Below, in pieces: positions 63,158 through 64,000 of a DNA stretch of 64,000 nt; the stretch's first letter is position 1; every line of letters starts with the position of its first letter. The notes beneath the pieces were generated by a model. It ran no database searches. It was not told the DNA's origin and saw nothing but the letters and a program-made list of their open reading frames with translations. This stretch comes from JABCZZ01 sp964454545 (lineage in GTDB: Bacteria; Pseudomonadota; Alphaproteobacteria; Rickettsiales; JABCZZ01). The stretch spans positions 1 through 64,000 of the forward strand of contig CAYVTI010000007.1 in the NCBI GenBank assembly GCA_964454545.1, in the 5' to 3' direction. The translations under genes were made by a program, and so were the position numbers.

Positions 63158-64000
63158 ATGTCCTTACTCGACGCGCCACATATCTACAAACCGTTTTCCT
63201 ACCCCTGGGCCTATGAAGCGTGGCTGATGCAGCAGCGCATCCACTGGCTGCCGGAGGAAGTGCCGCTCGCGGACGATGTGAAGGACTGGAAGACCACGTT
63301 GAAGCCCGAGGAAAAACACCTGCTTACCCAGATTTTCCGTTTCTTCACCCAGTCGGACATCGAGGTCAACAACTGCTACATGAAGCATTACGCGAAGGTG
63401 TTCAAGCCCACCGAAGTGCAGATGATGCTGGCAGCGTTTTCCAATATGGAAACGATCCATATCGCGGCCTATTCGCATCTGATGGATACGCTCGGCCTGC
63501 CGGACGACGAATACCAGGCATTCCTTAAATATAAGGAAATGAAAGATAAATATGACTACATGCAGCAATTCGATGTGAGCAGCAATGCTTCCATAGCGCG
63601 CACGCTGGCGGCGTTCGGCGCGTTTACCGAAGGGCTGCAGCTGTTCGCTTCGTTTGCCATCCTGCTCAACTTCCAGCGTTTCGGCAAGATGCGCGGCATG
63701 GGGCAGATCATCGCCTGGTCGGCGCGTGATGAAACCCTGCACACCGAGTCCATCATCCGGTTGTTTAAAACATTCGTTTCCGAGAATCCGGAGATTGAGC
63801 ATGAATCGCTGAAGAAAGATCTCTATAAGATTTGCAACACTATCGTGGGACTGGAAGATAACTTTATTCAGCTGGCGTTTGGGGTGGGGGGTATTGAAGG
63901 GCTGACCGCCGAGGAGGTGAAACTCTATATACGCTACATCGCCGATCGCCGCCTGATCCAGCTTGGGCTTGAGCCGCTCTATAAGGTCAGCAAGAACCCG
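63158..64000 (+). CDS. nrdB: Ribonucleoside-diphosphate reductase, beta subunit (partial)
   Basis: At least 281 aa, running off the end of the window. Metal ligands in RFFTQSDIEVNN, NMETIHIAAYSHL (Glu 98, His 101, radical Tyr 105), and DETLHTESIIR. The Tyr and metal residues indicate an iron or manganese tyrosyl-radical R2. Preceded by CCGGAG. Confidence 0.95.
   Translation, partial: MSLLDAPHIYKPFSYPWAYEAWLMQQRIHWLPEEVPLADDVKDWKTTLKPEEKHLLTQIFRFFTQSDIEVNNCYMKHYAKVFKPTEVQMMLAAFSNMETIHIAAYSHLMDTLGLPDDEYQAFLKYKEMKDKYDYMQQFDVSSNASIARTLAAFGAFTEGLQLFASFAILLNFQRFGKMRGMGQIIAWSARDETLHTESIIRLFKTFVSENPEIEHESLKKDLYKICNTIVGLEDNFIQLAFGVGGIEGLTAEEVKLYIRYIADRRLIQLGLEPLYKVSKNP

Overview
The window is a chromosomal segment of an alphaproteobacterium. 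The main evidence is gapR (DUF2312), the FYDLN-acid/TIGR02300 protein next to aroA, the mdh-sucC-sucD block, the rpsF-rpsR-DUF2232 block and cvpA-purF. Outer-membrane and LPS genes (kdsB, bamD, AsmA) show a Gram-negative envelope. A VirB8/VirB9 pair and many orphan genes suggest a host-associated or poorly sampled lineage near Rickettsiales, Holosporales or Micavibrionales, but I cannot fix the order from sequence alone. Two runs of ten Ns and several homopolymer frameshifts mark this as a draft or metagenome scaffold.

Layout. 1-680: 3' end of 23S rRNA, a heptamer repeat, 5S rRNA and a terminator. 0.9-3.2 kb: a 3'-truncated IS4 transposase abutting an M48-like metallopeptidase candidate. 3.2-6.5 kb: frameshifted HAD hydrolase, gapR, a small secreted protein, csaA-like, fabD. 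6.6-14.4 kb: rpsF, rpsR, a frameshifted orphan, DUF2232, secA (damaged in the assembly), odhB, an exported protein. 14.4-18.4 kb: MFS, kdsB, cytochrome c, NfeD and SPFH genes. 18.4-20.9 kb: relics of a DUF4160/DUF2442 pair, then a fused aroA-cmk. 21-26.3 kb: FYDLN protein, AsmA, a degenerate EAL protein, a prepilin-peptidase-like protein. 26.4-30.1 kb: mdh, sucC, sucD, flavodoxin. 30.2-32.8 kb: a highly structured leader, a 75-aa protein and a membrane-anchored pseudokinase. 32.8-36.9 kb: orphans, including a 607-aa extended SDR with a coiled-coil insertion. 36.9-43 kb: aroK-aroB, aldehyde dehydrogenase, tRNA-Ala(CGC), a two-component system, an Ala/Lys/His-rich exported protein. 43.2-50.8 kb: recJ, methyltransferase, rsmB, radA, cvpA, purF. 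50.8-58 kb: orphan, SDR, 2Fe-2S protein, bamD-virB9-virB8, csp, PAP2-like, ankyrin protein. 58-64 kb: htpG, a small membrane protein, nrdA, an intervening gene and nrdB running off the end.

Functional picture. The core is housekeeping: TCA cycle (odhB, mdh, sucCD), shikimate pathway (aroK, aroB, aroA-cmk), protein export and envelope assembly, recombination and repair, purine and dNTP synthesis. Orphan genes that look AT-richer by eye sit between these blocks.

The two observations I rate highest are these. (1) The stretch 30214-30398 folds into several perfect helices, and the 3' strand of its closing helix can alternatively pair with the Shine-Dalgarno of the next gene, as expected of a translational riboswitch. 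(2) A dispersed class of short, imperfectly palindromic elements built from 7-nt-period units occurs between genes and in frame inside recJ, odhB, radA, probably htpG and a prepilin-peptidase-like gene. This resembles Rickettsia palindromic elements in behaviour and cyanobacterial heptamer repeats in construction.
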